A stretch of DNA of 10,302 bases from an uncultured Bacillota bacterium (GCA_902465215.1 CABQMM010000020.1:1-10302); one strand, 5' to 3'. Counted from the stretch's first letter, positions 1-5,843 are shown. A program made the numbers and translations. The notes: generated from the letters alone by a model not told the origin.

Positions 1-283
1 GCTGAAACTCGTCATATTCTGTGAGGCCGTTGTCACGAAGAATTTCCCCGAGATTTTGACGGTCAGTCGGAACGATGCGCTGCTCGACCCAAATGCGGCT
101 CCAGTAAGAGTTAACTGAGGTTTCCCCGCGCTTAACAAAATTATCAAGAAGAAGCGGGGTTTCCCATGGATCTGCATCTTGAGGCAATTCGATATAGAAC
201 TGTTTTTCGCGCTCATAATACAGAAGATACGCAAGATCCTTCTTTACATCGCAGGACTCATCTCTGATTGCGAAAATCTTCAT
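1..283 (-). CDS. Small hypothetical protein paired with HipA-like kinase (partial, 3' end outside window)
   Basis: An open frame of 94 codons runs from an ATG at 283 off the left edge without a stop. The start is set by an AAGGTGG ribosome site about eight bases upstream. The N-terminus reads MKIFAIRDES, and a distinctive block around residues 38-48 (LPQDADPWETP) is followed by LLLDNFVKRGE and a segment near VEQRIVPTDRQNLGEILRDN. From memory, small proteins with this PWETP / VPxDRQNLGxILRDNG signature sit next to HipA-like kinases in Clostridia, but I know no function for them. There is no signal peptide or membrane segment. The gene overlaps the end of the kinase gene by 26 bases in another frame, so the two are probably translationally coupled and act together. 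A role as regulator, substrate or accessory domain of the kinase is only inference. Confidence 0.8.
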   Translation of the reverse strand, partial: MKIFAIRDESCDVKKDLAYLLYYEREKQFYIELPQDADPWETPLLLDNFVKRGETSVNSYWSRIWVEQRIVPTDRQNLGEILRDNGLTEYDEFQ

Positions 284-1079
284 AGTAACACCACCTTTTC
301 CAAATCATTTCCCATATTTTTTCCTGCAAAGGTTTTGAAATAACACCATCCAAGTCCTCTAACAGTATATTCTTGTCACTTTCTTTCAAAGCATTCAAAC
401 TTGGCAGCTTATCTTTCGGAATGAGCCTTAAATTTTCAGAAGTTGAGCGTGAACCTATATAATTATTGCAAGGTTTATCTTCCATCACATCATAAGCGGA
501 GATTTCTTCTTCTGAACACCGACAAAGTAAAGAAAGGCCATGATCGAAAAGCGGTGCCGGGCGAAGTGTTTTCTTGCGACGGTTACGCAGTATCTCAATA
601 TTCGCACCGTGACGGTCACGATTCAGAATGAGAAAATCCACCACGAGCATCTGATAAATATACTCTTCCCAACCCTGTTGGATACAAAAATCCAATGCGG
701 AAGAAGAAGTATCCTCAAGGGAATTTCGATAAGCGTCAAGGGCAATTTTACTCTCGCCTTTCTTCTTAAAGTCATCGGAGGCACAAAGAAAAACATCACG
801 AATCTGACCATCCACAAAAATATTCGCATGAATCAAGCTATAGTGAAGATGCGGAATTCCCAAAATGGAAAGCAGACGGTCGACAATCAGTTCATTCACA
901 CACTCATGTCCAATAGCACCTCGAGTCTTATCAAAATTTGAAAGTTTGTAATAGACCTTCCTGCCGCCCAATTCAGAGTAGGACTTCAAAAATGAGCCGG
1001 CAGTACCGGACGAGTTGCGTATATGCGACCAGGATAAATAAGTCATATCTTGCTTTTCTTTAATAATCTGCGTATTCAT
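258..1079 (-). CDS. HipA-like (kinase-fold) protein, stand-alone catalytic domain
   Basis: This 273-residue protein resembles the C-terminal catalytic part of HipA-type Ser/Thr kinases. Visible features, in order: a Gly/Ser-rich loop at residues 23-30 (SSGTAGSF); a candidate ATP-anchoring lysine, K45 in YYKLSN; an EC/NEL helix at 59-64; the NxDxHxxN catalytic-loop signature at 153-160 (D155, H157, N160); and a DFG-like metal site DHG at 179-181. At 273 residues it is much shorter than E. coli HipA (about 440), lacks the HipA N-terminal subdomain, and has no HipB-like antitoxin gene beside it. A longer reading from 1127 is possible, but the ATG at 1079 is preferred because GAGGTGAG sits seven bases before it and the longer form would cover the promoter. 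The kinase fold is well supported. Substrate is unknown, and toxin function should not be assumed. Confidence 0.8.
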   Translation of the reverse strand: MNTQIIKEKQDMTYLSWSHIRNSSGTAGSFLKSYSELGGRKVYYKLSNFDKTRGAIGHECVNELIVDRLLSILGIPHLHYSLIHANIFVDGQIRDVFLCASDDFKKKGESKIALDAYRNSLEDTSSSALDFCIQQGWEEYIYQMLVVDFLILNRDRHGANIEILRNRRKKTLRPAPLFDHGLSLLCRCSEEEISAYDVMEDKPCNNYIGSRSTSENLRLIPKDKLPSLNALKESDKNILLEDLDGVISKPLQEKIWEMIWKRWCYYEDFRNQR

Positions 1080-1098
1080 ATTTCTCACCTCAAAACAA

Positions 1099-1127
1099 AT
1101 CGTAACAAAAAACTTGTCATATGTCAA
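1099..1127 (-). promoter_or_regulatory. Sigma-A promoter of the kinase gene pair
   Basis: Read on the minus strand, a perfect -35 TTGACA (1127-1122) is followed after exactly 17 bases by TACGAT (1104-1099). This lies about 20 bases before the chosen ATG at 1079, giving a very short leader. The match to the sigma-A consensus is near ideal, so the kinase unit is transcribed separately from the ArsR gene upstream. Confidence 0.8.
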
Positions 1128-1130
1128 GTT
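1111..1130. promoter_or_regulatory. 20-bp imperfect palindrome over the -35 box (candidate operator)
   Basis: The half AACTTG at 1111-1116 is mirrored by CAAGTT at 1125-1130, around a central CATATG. Only two of the twenty positions break the symmetry (both T where A is needed). It covers the whole -35 box of the kinase promoter, the usual place for a repressor site. Which protein binds is unknown. The neighbouring ArsR-type regulator is one candidate, by proximity only. Confidence 0.5.
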
Positions 1131-1139
1131 TATGTGAAT

Positions 1140-1179
1140 AAAAAATATCCGCCTGCAGACATGCGCTGCAAAGCGGATA
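1140..1179 (-). terminator. Intrinsic terminator after the ArsR-type gene
   Basis: Read on the minus strand, TATCCGC (1179-1173) pairs with GCGGATA (1152-1146). An inner TGCAG/CTGCA stem extends it past a small internal loop, and six Ts follow (1145-1140). It starts eight bases beyond the ArsR-type stop codon and separates that gene from the kinase promoter. Confidence 0.8.
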
Positions 1180-1186
1180 AAGCCAA

Positions 1187-1510
1187 TTACTGCACCGAAA
1201 ATTTCTTCGTCGCATTGAGGTACTGCATCAGCATACCAAGGTTCGCATAATAATAAGAAAACTTTTCTTTCTTTTTTATCTCGACAAGCCCCGAATCCAC
1301 GAGCTTTTTCATGTGCTGCGAAACCGTTGCCTGTGCATAGTCGAAATGATTTACGATGTCTTTATTGCAGACGGCAACCATGCCGCGGTTTGCCTGCATG
1401 ACATAGCGAAACATATTGATTCTGGCAGGGTGTGCCAGCGCATCGGAAACCCGCGCGATGAGCAGCACTTCTTCTTCGAGCATTCCGTCGGTATCTTTTC
1501 TTAATCTCAT
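1187..1510 (-). CDS. ArsR/SmtB-type winged-helix transcriptional regulator
   Basis: A 107-residue DNA-binding protein. The family signature is clear: a helix with DALAHPARINMFRYV at residues 23-37, a helix-turn-helix at about 50-71 (NKDIVNHFDYAQATVSQHMKKL), then the beta-wing GLVEIKKKEKFSYYYAN at 74-90. The ELCVCDL-type metal-binding motif of ArsR/SmtB is absent: the equivalent stretch reads MVAVCNKDI with a single cysteine (C48), so a metal or arsenite sensor is unlikely. The start at 1510 has an AAAGGA site upstream. A GTG at 1528 is in frame but coincides with that site. It is transcribed from its own promoter (1549-1577) and closed by its own terminator. Inference: an autoregulated repressor whose target may be itself or a neighbouring unit. 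The inducer is unknown. Confidence 0.85.
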   Translation of the reverse strand: MRLRKDTDGMLEEEVLLIARVSDALAHPARINMFRYVMQANRGMVAVCNKDIVNHFDYAQATVSQHMKKLVDSGLVEIKKKEKFSYYYANLGMLMQYLNATKKFSVQ

Positions 1511-1545
1511 AAAATTACATCCTTTCACGCAACAAAAGCCACCCT

Positions 1546-1566
1546 CTCATTATGACAGAAAATGAG
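1546..1566. promoter_or_regulatory. Inverted repeat over the -10 box (candidate ArsR-type operator)
   Basis: CTCATT at 1546-1551 is mirrored by AATGAG at 1561-1566 with nine bases between. The dyad covers the -10 region of the ArsR-type promoter, which fits the autorepression usual in this family. Binding itself is inference. Confidence 0.45.
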
Positions 1567-1577
1567 GTTTTTTGCAA
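1549..1577 (-). promoter_or_regulatory. Sigma-A promoter of the ArsR-type gene
   Basis: On the minus strand, TTGCAA (1577-1572) and CATAAT (1554-1549) are separated by 17 bases, about 40 bases upstream of the ATG at 1510. It is divergent from the riboswitch promoter at 1602-1630, with only 24 bases between the two -35 boxes. Confidence 0.65.
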
Positions 1578-1601
1578 GCAGGAGTTCGGGCGGATTGCCT
1601 A

Positions 1602-1630
1602 TTTACAAAATCAAAAAAATATTGTATGAT
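1602..1630 (+). promoter_or_regulatory. Sigma-A promoter of the cobalamin-riboswitch transcript
   Basis: TTTACA at 1602-1607, a 17-base spacer, then TATGAT at 1625-1630. Transcription would start near 1637, just before the aptamer, so the whole leader is about 315 nt long to the first ATG at 1955. Confidence 0.75.
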
Positions 1631-1654
1631 AGTGGCATAAGGATACAATTTCAT

Positions 1655-1752
1655 ACTTCGGAGGGTAACTAACGGAAGTTGGGTGAGAGTCCCATACTGG
1701 CGAGCAACCGTAATGCGTTTCAAACGACAAGTCGGGAGACGAGTTATCGCTT
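1655..1752 (+). promoter_or_regulatory. Cobalamin riboswitch aptamer
   Basis: The conserved core of the cobalamin riboswitch family can be read directly. GGAA at 1674-1677 is followed by the P4 element GGGTGAGAGTCCC (1681-1693), then the P5/L5 block TGGCGAGCAACCGTAATG (1698-1715). A short peripheral hairpin CGTTT/AAACG (1716-1726) comes next, then the B12-box AAGTCGGGAGAC (1729-1740). The closing helix is also present: GGTAACT at 1664-1670 pairs with AGTTATC at 1742-1748 with one G-U pair. The peripheral stems are short, giving a compact aptamer of about 90 nt, as in the smaller (class II) members. It should sense adenosylcobalamin or another cobalamin and act on the terminator at 1901-1930. 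No other cobalamin riboswitch core was noticed in the window, and this one lies upstream of two genes with no obvious B12 role. Confidence 0.85.
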
Positions 1753-1884
1753 GGATGTACGAATCTCTGGAGCAGAGGAGACATCCGTGCGGAAAGGAAA
1801 GCAAGGCGTAAGAATTCTTTTGTTAGAGTGGCAGGAGAATTTGCAGGGCGGCACTTTTCGGAGCGTTGTATTTTTTGCATACGC
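1753..1884 (+). other. Structured leader between aptamer and terminator
   Basis: This untranslated stretch holds three consecutive stem-loops. The first has GGATGT (1753-1758) pairing with ACATCC (1781-1786), capped by CTCT/AGAG (1765-1768 with 1774-1777). The second is a ten-pair stem, AATTCTTTTG (1813-1822) with CAGGAGAATT (1832-1841), including two G-U pairs. The third is an eight-pair stem with one bulge at 1863-1884, not followed by a T-run. The first may be the P13-like hairpin that docks with L5 in class II cobalamin riboswitches, but I could not confirm loop complementarity. The rest is longer than an expression platform normally needs. I see no credible gene in it. Confidence 0.55.
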
Positions 1885-1900
1885 ACAAAACGGATTATCG

Positions 1901-1930
1901 ACAGACTGTCAGAGAGATGGTCTGTTTTTT
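1901..1930 (+). terminator. Riboswitch-linked intrinsic terminator
   Basis: ACAGACTGTC (1901-1910) pairs along its whole length with GATGGTCTGT (1916-1925), with two G-U pairs, an AGAGA loop, and a run of Ts to 1930. It lies between the riboswitch and the first ATG at 1955, where transcription attenuation would act. The alternative antiterminator pairing was not resolved by eye. Confidence 0.8.
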
Positions 1931-1954
1931 ATTTAATAAAGAGGAGGGATTAAG

Positions 1955-2236
1955 ATGAGACAGAGCTGGTTTGAGAACCCGGATAATGTAGTTTATACCA
2001 CAATTGCGCAGTTTGCCGATAACTTTGGCAAGGAGGCGGGAATACCGGATTTAGGAAAGAAGATAAAAGAATTTCGCGACAATCCGACAGACGAGGGTGT
2101 TATATTGAAAGGAACGAAGCGGACCGCAGTTAAACTGTTTATTCCGGACAGAGTTTTTGAAAAACACCTTGAAATGGGAGAGAATGTATGGATTTTTGTC
2201 GGGGAGACCTATCCGGCATATTGCATATATGAATAA
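1955..2236 (+). CDS. Hypothetical 93-residue protein, first gene of the riboswitch transcript
   Basis: I do not recognise this protein. It begins at an ATG eight bases after a perfect AGGAGG site (1942-1947), directly downstream of the riboswitch terminator, so it is a real gene under cobalamin control. The sequence is soluble-looking and mixed alpha/beta. An N-terminal segment (MRQSWFENPDNVVYTTIAQF) is followed by an amphipathic Lys/Glu-rich stretch (about 30-42), a short basic strand region (KGTKRTAVKLFIPD, about 52-65), and a strand-like end (ENVWIFVGETYPAYCIYE). There is no signal peptide, membrane helix or metal/cofactor motif, and one cysteine near the C-terminus. The stop lies ten bases before the next ATG, so the two genes form one transcript and their products may act together. 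It could be a small relative or partner of the SseB-like protein; nothing stronger can be said. Confidence 0.75.
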   Translation: MRQSWFENPDNVVYTTIAQFADNFGKEAGIPDLGKKIKEFRDNPTDEGVILKGTKRTAVKLFIPDRVFEKHLEMGENVWIFVGETYPAYCIYE

Positions 2237-2246
2237 GGTAGAAAAA

Positions 2247-2924
2247 ATGGAAAGAAATAAGAAGTTTTATCTCGCGCTGCATGGAACCACACTTTTCGTT
2301 CCATACAAGCTTCAAGAGAATAACGAGGTTGCTTTGGAGTTTTTGATGAACGGCCAGGGGGAAAATTTTTTGCCGGCATTTTTTTCGAGGGGATCGCAGA
2401 CAGGGTGTTTTGCGGATGAAAAGTTTGCGGAGTTTGACTTTTCACGACTGCGAGACATCTTTATCGAGCTCGACGGCAGCGCCGGCGGCTTGGTTATCGA
2501 GCCTTTCACGAAGAACATTGTAATAAGAAGGGAAGATTTTGAGAAGTATGATTCGATTACCAAGGGAATGACCGTACAGCGAAATGATCATGTTGGAATT
2601 ACAGAACTCAGGCCTGCGCGTAATCTGCCGAAAGGCCTGCGCGAAGCGGTTTGCGAGTTTTGCCGGGGGCAGATTGGGATAAATGCCGTTTGGATTTTTC
2701 GGGCAAAAGGCGAGAATGAGAGACAGCCGCATCTGATGCTGAGCATGGATTTTTATGGGAGCAAATTTGATTTGTTTCCGAAGATGGCTGAGATCGTCAA
2801 ACCTTTTATGCAGCCGGGAGAGAGTTTTGAGCTAATAGAAAGAAATCCGAATCTCGATTTGAAAAAAATCGCGGATGCACAGGTATATCGGCGCGGCGAT
2901 ACAGTGAAAGAGACGCATAGCTGA
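2247..2924 (+). CDS. SseB-like protein (N- and C-terminal SseB domains)
   Basis: A 225-residue cytoplasmic protein that resembles the SseB family. Residues 8-95 match the N-terminal domain pattern: a VPY strand near 18-20, FLPAFFSRGSQ at 41-51 (the family's FLPaFTs motif), and GLVIEPFTKNIVIRRED at 81-97 (the family's glvINP...l.l..ed). Residues 125-215 look like the SseB C-terminal domain (LPKGLREAVCEFCRGQIGINAVWIF, then HLMLSMDF). SseB-type proteins are widespread in Gram-positives and mostly uncharacterised; the Salmonella secretion namesake is not evidence of secretion here. The start at 2247 is chosen because AAGG lies eight bases upstream; the ATG at 2229 overlaps the previous stop codon. 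It shares the riboswitch transcript with the 93-residue gene. No clear terminator follows before the next promoter at 2984. Confidence 0.75.
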   Translation: MERNKKFYLALHGTTLFVPYKLQENNEVALEFLMNGQGENFLPAFFSRGSQTGCFADEKFAEFDFSRLRDIFIELDGSAGGLVIEPFTKNIVIRREDFEKYDSITKGMTVQRNDHVGITELRPARNLPKGLREAVCEFCRGQIGINAVWIFRAKGENERQPHLMLSMDFYGSKFDLFPKMAEIVKPFMQPGESFELIERNPNLDLKKIADAQVYRRGDTVKETHS

Positions 2925-2983
2925 TTAACATCCCACAAAAATAGAAAAGCTTTGGGGAAACTCTGCACATACCGCAAAAAAGT

Positions 2984-3012
2984 TTGCGCCCCTTTCTTTT
3001 TTATGCTAAAAT
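2984..3012 (+). promoter_or_regulatory. Sigma-A promoter of the sigma-54 activator gene
   Basis: TTGCGC (2984-2989), a 17-base spacer and TAAAAT (3007-3012), 26 bases before the ATG at 3038. A short inverted repeat (CGCAAA 2973-2978 with TTTGCG 2983-2988) overlaps the -35 box and could be an operator or just chance. Confidence 0.65.
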
Positions 3013-3037
3013 AGCAGTGAGAAAGGAAGGTGTGCGC

Positions 3038-4468
3038 ATGAATGCGGAGTATTACAGCAAAATTATAGAGGCTTTGATTGAACTGATTGACGAAGGCGTG
3101 TACATAGTAGACAAGAACGGCATCGGACAGTATTACAATAAGGCGATGGCGTCGATGGAAAAGGTCAACATGGATGATGTGCTCGGGAAAAAGTTTCACG
3201 AGGCTTTTCCGGACTTTCATATGGGCGAAAGCACGATGTTTCGGGCGCTGACGAAAAAAGAGCCTACGCTGAAAAAACAGCAGACCTATAAAAACCTTTA
3301 CGGCAAGGAAATTACGACGATTAACAGCACCATTCCGATTATTGTGGACGGGGAGGCGGTTGCAGCGGTTGAAGTTGCAAAGGACATAACCGACATCAGA
3401 AAAATGTCGGATAAACTGCTGAAATTACAGGAAAATACGATAGAAAAGGCGGTTGCAGCTGTGGCAGAGGATAGGGACTCGCTCAGACTGCAGAGCGGAA
3501 TCCGCAAATACACCTTCGATGATATTTACGGAGAAAATCCGAGGTTTAAAGAGGTTGTGAACCGTGCAAAACGCGCGGCCGGAAATGATGCGAGCGTTTT
3601 CATTTACGGTGAAACCGGTACGGGCAAAGAACTGTTTGCGCAGAGTATTCACTACGGAGGTCCGCGAAAGGATAAACCGTTTTTAGCGCAAAACTGCGCG
3701 GCGATTCCTGAGACTTTGCTTGAGGGAATCTTGTTCGGCACGACTAAGGGCAGTTTTACGGGTGCCATTGACAGAGCAGGGCTTTTTGAGCAGGCGAACG
3801 GCGGGACTTTGTTGTTAGACGAAATCAGCGCTATGCCGTATGATCTTCAGAGCAAGCTTTTGCGAGTGCTGCAGGAAAATTATGTGCGAAGAGTCGGCGG
3901 AAATAAAGATATTCCGGTTAAAGTCCGCATTATCGCTACAGTCAACGAACCGCCGGAGGATTTAATTCAGCAGGGGAAGCTCAGAAAAGACTTGTATTAT
4001 CGTTTGAATGTCATCAATATTTCCATACCGGCGCTCAGGGAGCGGCCGGACGATATTCCGGTTTTAGCGGAGCGCTTTCTGGAGAAGCACAATAAGCGTT
4101 TTCAGAAGGAACTTTGGATGGTATCGGATGAGGCGATTAAAAAACTGCAGAAGTATGATTACCCGGGGAATGTCCGCGAACTCGAAAATATCATCGAGCA
4201 GACAGTTTCAATGGCGGATAAAGAGCATGTTTTGACGGAAAAGCTGCTGAGCATGCCGGAAACAGGAAAGAGAGTAAAAAGACCGGAGTTCGATTATAAC
4301 GCTGACAGGCCGCTGGATGAATATCTTGACGCGATTGAGGAGCGGATTATTAAGGAAGCGCTCGTTGCGTGGGACGGCAATATAACGAAAGCTGCGAATG
4401 CTTTGCAAATTAAGAGGCAGACGCTGCAGCATAAATTGAAAAAATATCATGTTTTTGACATGAAATAG
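3038..4468 (+). CDS. Sigma-54-dependent activator with PAS sensor (RocR/PrdR-like), probable regulator of the ornithine operon
   Basis: This 476-residue protein has the three-part layout of a bacterial enhancer-binding protein. A PAS domain covers about residues 5-120 (LIDEGVYIVDKNG at 17-29). A coiled linker rich in Lys/Glu follows. The AAA+ domain covers about 165-400, with Walker A GETGTGKE at 191-198, the sigma-54 contact loop GSFTGA at 238-243 (a known variant of GAFTGA) and Walker B LLLDE ending at D261-E262. A Fis-type helix-turn-helix lies at about 448-469 (NITKAANALQIKRQTLQHKLKK). Arrangement and length match RocR, which activates arginine/ornithine catabolism in Bacillus. The gene sits directly upstream of a sigma-54 promoter serving ornithine fermentation genes, so an ornithine-responsive activator is the natural inference; the PAS ligand is not shown. 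The start at 3038 has AAGGAAGG seven bases upstream; an extension back to 2984 would run through the promoter. Confidence 0.92.
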   Translation: MNAEYYSKIIEALIELIDEGVYIVDKNGIGQYYNKAMASMEKVNMDDVLGKKFHEAFPDFHMGESTMFRALTKKEPTLKKQQTYKNLYGKEITTINSTIPIIVDGEAVAAVEVAKDITDIRKMSDKLLKLQENTIEKAVAAVAEDRDSLRLQSGIRKYTFDDIYGENPRFKEVVNRAKRAAGNDASVFIYGETGTGKELFAQSIHYGGPRKDKPFLAQNCAAIPETLLEGILFGTTKGSFTGAIDRAGLFEQANGGTLLLDEISAMPYDLQSKLLRVLQENYVRRVGGNKDIPVKVRIIATVNEPPEDLIQQGKLRKDLYYRLNVINISIPALRERPDDIPVLAERFLEKHNKRFQKELWMVSDEAIKKLQKYDYPGNVRELENIIEQTVSMADKEHVLTEKLLSMPETGKRVKRPEFDYNADRPLDEYLDAIEERIIKEALVAWDGNITKAANALQIKRQTLQHKLKKYHVFDMK

Positions 4469-4484
4469 TTTTATATGCAAAAAA

Positions 4485-4511
4485 ACTTGCGCTAAAAGCG
4501 CAAGTTTTTTT
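4485..4511 (+). terminator. Intrinsic terminator after the activator gene
   Basis: ACTTGCGC (4485-4492) and GCGCAAGT (4498-4505) form a perfect stem around a TAAAA loop, followed by a T-run. The preceding A-run (4479-4484) extends the stem and would give a T-run in the other direction too. It insulates the activator gene from the sigma-54 operon. Confidence 0.9.
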
Positions 4512-4594
4512 GCGTTTGGGCGACACGTTTCGACATTTTTTTCAGATGAAATCTTCGCAAAAAGAAAAAAACAGGCAAAAATGCCATGTATTTG

Positions 4595-4645
4595 TTTTTG
4601 TACACATAAAATCGGCAAAATTTTGCACGAAATTTTGTACAAAAC
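4595..4645. promoter_or_regulatory. Nested dyad, candidate upstream activator site for the sigma-54 regulator
   Basis: A perfect palindrome GCAAAATTTTGC (4615-4626) is flanked almost symmetrically by TTTTGTAC (4596-4603) and GTACAAAA (4637-4644). The right arm is itself part of a perfect 12-bp palindrome (4633-4644). TTTTGYAC occurs three times on the plus strand, at 4596, 4621 and 4633. The centre lies about 95 bases before the predicted start of transcription, a typical distance for an enhancer-binding protein. The A/T-flanked GCAAAA/TTTTGC core recalls what I remember of RocR sites in Bacillus, which should be checked. Confidence 0.6.
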
Positions 4646-4690
4646 AAACATTTCTGCGTCCTTCATGTATACAATATTCACCTTCGCTTA

Positions 4691-4706
4691 TGGCACGGCT
4701 TTTGCT
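4691..4706 (+). promoter_or_regulatory. Sigma-54 (-24/-12) promoter of the ornithine operon
   Basis: TGGCACG (4691-4697), four bases, TTGCT (4702-4706): a full match to the sigma-54 consensus, with ten bases between the invariant GG and GC. Transcription should start near 4717, about 47 bases before the ord ATG. A 12-bp palindrome (4724-4735) sits in the short leader. Confidence 0.92.
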
Positions 4707-4763
4707 TAATATAGAGGCATAGTTTGTTATAACAATTATTGTTTTGAAAAGGAGACAGTTAAA

Positions 4764-5825
4764 ATGAAAAATGTAAAAGTAATCCTTTGGGGACTCGGCG
4801 CAATGGGCGGCGGAATCGGCAAGATGCTCACAAAGAAAAAAGGCGTTGACATCGTTGGCGCTATCGACATCGGCGACAAGATCGGCAAGAGCTTATATGA
4901 CGTAGTTCCCGGAATCGTTAGAGGCGACAGAGAAGACGTTATCGTTGGAACTCCGGAAGAAGTTATCAAACCGGGCGCAGCAGACATCGTAGTAGTTTGC
5001 ACAAATTCTTTCACAAAAGATGTATATGACAAGTTAGTATTTGTAATGGAAAAAGGAATGAACGTTATCACTTCCGCAGAAGAAATGGCTTACCCACAGG
5101 CTCAGGAACCTGAACTTGCTAAGAAGCTTGACGAAATCGCTAAGAAGAACGGCGTATCCGTAATGGGTACAGGCATCAACCCTGGTTTAATCATGGACCT
5201 TCTTGTAATCCTTTGGACTGCAGCGTGCGAAGAAGTTAACCACGTAACTTCAAGAAGAGTTAACTCCTTATCACCGTTCGGACCTGCTGTAATGGAAGAA
5301 CAGGGTATCGGCATCTCCGTTGAAGAATTCAACGAAAGAAAAGCAAACGGAACAATGGCAGGACATGTTGGTTTCGCAGAATCCACAATGATGATTTGTG
5401 ACGCTCTCGGCTGGAAGTGGGATGACTTCGGTCAGGACATGGAACCAATCGTTACAGATGTTGACAGAAAATCACCTTACGGATTCGCAGCAGCAGGACA
5501 GGTTGCAGGCGTTGCTATGAAGGGTTGGGTTAACATCGACGGCGAAAGAAAGATCGACATGGATCACCCTCAGCAGATCGAACCTGAACAGGTTGGCGTT
5601 CACACAGGCGACTATGTAATTCTTGACTCCGTTCCTCCGGTAAACATGGTTAACACTCCGGAAATCGAAGGCGGTATCGGAACTATGGCTATGATCATGA
5701 ACTGCATTCCACACTGCATCAACGCAGCTCCCGGACTCAAGACTATGATTGATATCCCTGTTCCACATGCAATCATGGGCGACTTCAGAGATTTAATCGA
5801 CGAAGACAAGAAGATCGTTAAATAA
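4764..5825 (+). CDS. ord: 2,4-diaminopentanoate dehydrogenase
   Basis: This cytoplasmic enzyme oxidatively deaminates (2R,4S)-2,4-diaminopentanoate to 2-amino-4-oxopentanoate with NAD(P)+, the middle step of oxidative ornithine fermentation. The 353 residues are about the usual length for Ord. An N-terminal Rossmann fold is shown by VILWGLGAMGGGIGKML (GxGxxG at G10, G12, G15), and a strand ending in VVVCTNSF closes the nucleotide-binding half. The C-terminal half carries the family's catalytic/dimerisation fold, with MGTGINPGLIMD and NSLSPFGPAVMEEQG as notable blocks. The ATG has AAGGAG ten bases upstream. It is the first gene of a tight cluster with ortA 18 bases downstream, driven by the sigma-54 promoter. 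Codon use (AGA for Arg, AAC for Asn, GAA for Glu) is strongly biased, as expected for a highly expressed catabolic enzyme. The identification rests on family recall plus the unmistakable operon. Confidence 0.93.
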   Translation: MKNVKVILWGLGAMGGGIGKMLTKKKGVDIVGAIDIGDKIGKSLYDVVPGIVRGDREDVIVGTPEEVIKPGAADIVVVCTNSFTKDVYDKLVFVMEKGMNVITSAEEMAYPQAQEPELAKKLDEIAKKNGVSVMGTGINPGLIMDLLVILWTAACEEVNHVTSRRVNSLSPFGPAVMEEQGIGISVEEFNERKANGTMAGHVGFAESTMMICDALGWKWDDFGQDMEPIVTDVDRKSPYGFAAAGQVAGVAMKGWVNIDGERKIDMDHPQQIEPEQVGVHTGDYVILDSVPPVNMVNTPEIEGGIGTMAMIMNCIPHCINAAPGLKTMIDIPVPHAIMGDFRDLIDEDKKIVK

Positions 5826-5843
5826 AAAAGGAGAATAAACAAA

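Noticed and set aside
540..941. 133-codon plus-strand open frame opposite the kinase gene
   Set aside because: It is the antisense shadow of a gene with clear kinase motifs, and has no ribosome site or recognisable domain.
1655..1760. Possible group II intron fragment (GTGAGAGTCC resembles intron motifs)
   Set aside because: The surrounding GGAA, GCAACCGTAATG and AAGTCGGGAGAC blocks and the closing helix fit the cobalamin riboswitch order much better, and no maturase or domain V is present.
1679..1936. 85-codon plus-strand open frame through the leader
   Set aside because: It lies inside the cobalamin riboswitch and terminator, has no ribosome site and has no protein-like composition.
2157..2246. 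Earlier start for the SseB-like protein overlapping the 93-residue gene by 80 bases
   Set aside because: The SseB similarity begins after 2247, where a proper ribosome site exists; the earlier codons overlap the first gene.
2984..3037. Upstream extension of the sigma-54 activator
   Set aside because: The stretch is the sigma-A promoter itself, and the ATG at 3038 has a strong ribosome site.
4510..4722. 70-codon plus-strand open frame between activator gene and ord
   Set aside because: It starts within the terminator, runs through the candidate activator site and the -24/-12 promoter, and has no ribosome site.
4724..4735. 12-bp palindrome TTGTTATAACAA in the ord leader as an operator
   Set aside because: It is short and AT-rich, so chance is likely, and the sigma-54 system already explains control. 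It is mentioned only as part of the promoter entry.
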